In this document: one piece after another, positions 62,014-64,000 of the stretch
How the letters are laid out: the number at the start of each line of letters is the position of its first letter
How positions within the stretch are numbered: position 1 is the stretch's first letter
Assembly (NCBI GenBank): GCA_003669605.1
Contig: QWOP01000018.1
Span: forward strand, 1 to 64,000
DNA length: 64,000 nucleotides
Direction: 5' to 3'
Source: Planctomycetota bacterium
GTDB taxonomy: Bacteria > Planctomycetota > Planctomycetia > Pirellulales > UBA1268
Notes under the pieces: generated by a model
What the model was told of the DNA's origin: nothing
What the model saw: only the letters and a program-made list of their open reading frames with translations
Databases searched by the model: none
Made by a program: the position numbers and the translations under genes

Positions 62014-63129
62014 ATGTTGGCTGATCCCCGGACCTCTTCGCCCCCCCCGTTCCGCAGCCGGTTCCAGGCCACGGGAATGGTGATGGCGACGTTCTTGGCC
62101 CTCTCGACCGCCGCCTGCGGTCAGCCACAGGGAGGTCCTCCGCCCGGTGCACGGGGCGGACCGCCGGGTGGACCGCCGGGTGGACCGGGTGGTTTTCCAG
62201 GGGGACAAGGTGGTTTTCCCGGAGGGCCCGGTGGCTTCCCAGGCGGCCCTGGAGGGCCTGGCGGACCGGGTGGCTTCGGTCGGCCGTTGCCGGTGATGAC
62301 CGCACTCGACACCGACAGTGACGGCGAGATTTCGTCCGCAGAACTCAGCGCCGCGACGGATCATCTGAAGAAACTCGATGCCAACAGCGACGGCAAACTC
62401 TCGGCGGAGGAACTGCGCCCGAACTTTCCCGGTGGCCCGGGTGGCCCTGGTGGCCCCGGTGGATTTCCTGGTGGTCCTGGTGGTCCTGGTGGTGGATTCG
62501 GCGGACCACCGGGAGGCCCTGGCGGCCCGGGTGGTTTTCCAGGAGGTGGATTCGGCGGACCGCAAGGGGGGGGCGCGAGTGGCGAAGAACTGGCCACTCG
62601 CCTGATGGAATTTGATGCCGACAAAGATGGCAAACTGACCTCCGAAGAACTCCCCGCGCGGATGCAGGGGATGCTCGCCCGCGGAGACTCCGACAAGGAC
62701 GGCAAACTCACCCGTGAAGAGATCGTGGCCATGGCTGCAGCCGAAGGGGCGCGCGGCCCAGGTGGACCCGGTGGTGGACGGGGCGGCGCCTTCTTCGGTG
62801 GACCTGGTGGCGGTGGACCTGGTGGCGGTGGACCTGGTGGCGGTGGACCTGGTGGCGGTGGACCGGGTGGCGGTGGACCGGGTGGCGGTGGACCGGGTGG
62901 CGGTGGACCGGGTGGATTTATCGAGCGGATGTTCGAGTTCGATACCGACAAGGATGGCAAACTCTCGCGTGAGGAGGCCCAGGCGATGGCCGCGCAGTTC
63001 CAGGGAGGTGGTGGACCTCCAGGTGGACCTCCAGGTGGACCTCCAGGTGGACCTCCAGGTGGACCTCCAGGCGGACCTGGCGGTCGTGAAGGGGGCCAGC
63101 GCGGTCGTCGACCTCCAGTTGAAGAATGA
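62014..63129 (+). CDS. Gly/Pro-rich EF-hand lipoprotein
   Basis: A 371-residue protein. The signal peptide ends at FLALSTAACGQ (lipobox). Five EF-hand loops are visible, each D-x-D-x-D-G-x-[IL]-[ST]-x-x-E: DTDSDGEISSAE, DANSDGKLSAEE, DADKDGKLTSEE, DSDKDGKLTREE and DTDKDGKLSREE. They are divided by low-complexity GGPGG and GGPP repeats. Calcium-binding proteins of this kind are common in planctomycete envelopes. AGGAG lies 11 nt before the ATG. The repeats make the length variable. Confidence 0.82.
   Translation: MLADPRTSSPPPFRSRFQATGMVMATFLALSTAACGQPQGGPPPGARGGPPGGPPGGPGGFPGGQGGFPGGPGGFPGGPGGPGGPGGFGRPLPVMTALDTDSDGEISSAELSAATDHLKKLDANSDGKLSAEELRPNFPGGPGGPGGPGGFPGGPGGPGGGFGGPPGGPGGPGGFPGGGFGGPQGGGASGEELATRLMEFDADKDGKLTSEELPARMQGMLARGDSDKDGKLTREEIVAMAAAEGARGPGGPGGGRGGAFFGGPGGGGPGGGGPGGGGPGGGGPGGGGPGGGGPGGGGPGGFIERMFEFDTDKDGKLSREEAQAMAAQFQGGGGPPGGPPGGPPGGPPGGPPGGPGGREGGQRGRRPPVEE
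62797..62916 (+). repeat. 15-bp tandem repeat, 8 units, coding GGPGG
   Basis: GGTGGACCTGGTGGC units, with CCG in place of CCT from the fifth unit. The repeats lie inside the EF-hand gene. Confidence 0.9.
63010..63069 (+). repeat. 12-bp tandem repeat, 5 units, coding GGPP
   Basis: GGTGGACCTCCA is repeated exactly five times, near the 3' end of the EF-hand gene. Confidence 0.9.
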
Positions 63130-63162
63130 GTGACTCTCACTTGCGGCAACACGTTGGCGGTG

Positions 63163-63182
63163 CTCCGACAGTTCTGTCGGAG
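63163..63182. other. 9-bp perfect stem-loop after the EF-hand gene
   Basis: CTCCGACAG-TT-CTGTCGGAG lies 34 bp past the stop; an outer CTCACT/AGTGAG pair extends it. No T-run follows, so it is a weak terminator or an mRNA 3'-end structure. Confidence 0.5.
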
Positions 63183-63221
63183 GAGTGAGCCGATTCCCCT
63201 TTCCTACACAGGAGGTTGCTG

Positions 63222-64000
63222 ATGGTCCCGATCCGGTTCGGTGCGCAGACTGCCATCGCGGTCTGGTCGCTGCTGGTCGTTGCTGTCGCTCCGCCTGCTC
63301 TCGCCGACTGGCCCCGCTTCCGCGGACCCAACGGCAGCGGTGTGGCGGCCGATGACGCTCCCACGCCGACGGAGTTTGGCGAGCAGAAAAACCTCCGCTG
63401 GAAAGTGGAATTGCCTGGCGAGGGGGTGTCGTGCCCGATCGTCGTCGGTGACAAAGTGTTGGTCACCACCTACTCCGGCTATGGCGCTGCTGGAGGGACG
63501 CAAGTCGATCTTGTCCGCCACCTTCTCTGCCTTGATGCCGAGACCGGTCGGGAACTCTGGAAGAAGGAGATCGAGGCAGTTCTCCCGGAGGATGCCTATT
63601 CCGGCATGGGGATCCCTTCGCATGGCTACGCCTCGCACACGCCGGTCTCCGATGGCGAGCGTGTTTTCGCCTTCTTCGGGAAGTCGGGAGTGAAGGCGTT
63701 TGATCTTGAGGGAAACGAACTTTGGGAACGGTCGGTGGGCACCGACTCCGATCCGCGCCGCTGGGGATCGTCGTCGAGTCCGGTGGTTGTTGATGGCGTG
63801 GTAGTGATCGTTGCAGGACCCGAAAAGCGGGCGATTGTCGGCCTCGATGCGAAGTCGGGGAGCGAGTTGTGGACAGCTGATTCGGAGTCGCTTGGAAACG
63901 TTTGGGGCACTCCGGTCACGGCACCGGGCGACGGCGGGAAGACGGATGTCGTTCTTGGCACGCCGGGCGAGATCTGGGGGATCAATCCGGCCACCGGCAA
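63222..64000 (+). CDS. PQQ-type beta-propeller protein (partial, cut by window end)
   Basis: ATG 63222 has GGAGG 6 nt upstream. The 259 visible residues have a signal peptide (VWSLLVVAVAPPALA), then DWPRFRGPNGSGVAADDAP and blades such as LCLDAETGRELWKKE, GEHVFAFFG-like VSDGERVFAFFGKSGVKAFDLEGNELWER and SSSSPVVVDG. It is a paralogue of the gene at 51362 in fold and opening, but clearly diverged in sequence. The frame is open to the window edge. Confidence 0.9.
   Translation, partial: MVPIRFGAQTAIAVWSLLVVAVAPPALADWPRFRGPNGSGVAADDAPTPTEFGEQKNLRWKVELPGEGVSCPIVVGDKVLVTTYSGYGAAGGTQVDLVRHLLCLDAETGRELWKKEIEAVLPEDAYSGMGIPSHGYASHTPVSDGERVFAFFGKSGVKAFDLEGNELWERSVGTDSDPRRWGSSSSPVVVDGVVVIVAGPEKRAIVGLDAKSGSELWTADSESLGNVWGTPVTAPGDGGKTDVVLGTPGEIWGINPATG

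Noticed and set aside
62361-63152. Minus-strand Pro-rich frame
   Set aside because: It is only the complement of the Gly-rich repeats in the EF-hand gene.
1-64000. CRISPR arrays, tRNA or rRNA genes, transposases
   Set aside because: No spaced identical repeats, cloverleaf segments, rRNA sequence or transposase motifs were recognised by reading; a tRNAscan or Infernal run would settle this.

Overview
The window is GC-rich and gene-dense. Genes often overlap by 4 nt (ATGA or GTGA) and GTG starts are frequent. Several features point to a planctomycete, probably near Pirellulales: a DUF1080 protein, two PQQ-type beta-propeller proteins, an ABC transporter ending in DUF1854, a sigma factor with an N-terminal HTH, and a GT-C/TPR membrane protein. 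This placement is inferred from gene content; no rRNA or tRNA gene was seen. Both window ends cut a gene (1-788 minus and 63222-64000 plus).

Region 1 (1-12380) is a surface-sugar locus. Two polytopic membrane proteins come first. A ThDP-dependent enzyme on the plus strand then faces a minus-strand operon: glucose-1-phosphate cytidylyltransferase (rfbF), CDP-glucose 4,6-dehydratase (rfbG), the PLP/[2Fe-2S] 3-dehydrase (rfbH), a sugar SDR, a Rieske protein with its cluster at the C-terminus, a methyltransferase and a GT2 glycosyltransferase. Together they suggest a CDP-3,6-dideoxyhexose, possibly branched in the manner of yersiniose.

Region 2 (12501-30762) is mostly housekeeping and single genes: phosphofructokinase, acetyl-CoA synthetase, a DUF937 membrane protein, a U32 peptidase-family protein, the ABC transporter, the DUF1080 protein, cysteine synthase, an esterase, a J-domain/LRR protein, a duplicated parvulin-type PPIase and the HTH-sigma factor. 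Two copies of a roughly 75-bp repeat lie in intergenic DNA, at 7848-7926 and 29041-29109.

Region 3 (31480-37781) is translational: infC with an apparent AUC start, rpmI, rplT, pheS, a short pheT without the tRNA-binding OB domain, and a cysteine-desulfurase-like gene.

Region 4 (37802-46805, minus strand) is the most unusual part. Eight close-packed genes encode a GcvH-like lipoyl carrier, a CobW-type GTPase, a radical SAM protein, a small Cys-rich protein, a 2[4Fe-4S] protein, a DUF116-polyprenyl synthase fusion and two terpene-cyclase-like proteins. No gene of the classical hopanoid or glycine-cleavage pathways sits with them. It looks like an undescribed terpenoid pathway tied to a redox or lipoyl module.

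Region 5 (46875-64000) holds RluD-like, purA, uppS-cdsA (envelope lipid precursors), a PQQ propeller protein, phoH-pgpH-ybeY-corC-recO, BamD-like and LptE-like outer-membrane lipoproteins, a tiny coupled gene, folP, a Gly/Pro-rich EF-hand lipoprotein with tandem repeats and a truncated PQQ propeller gene.
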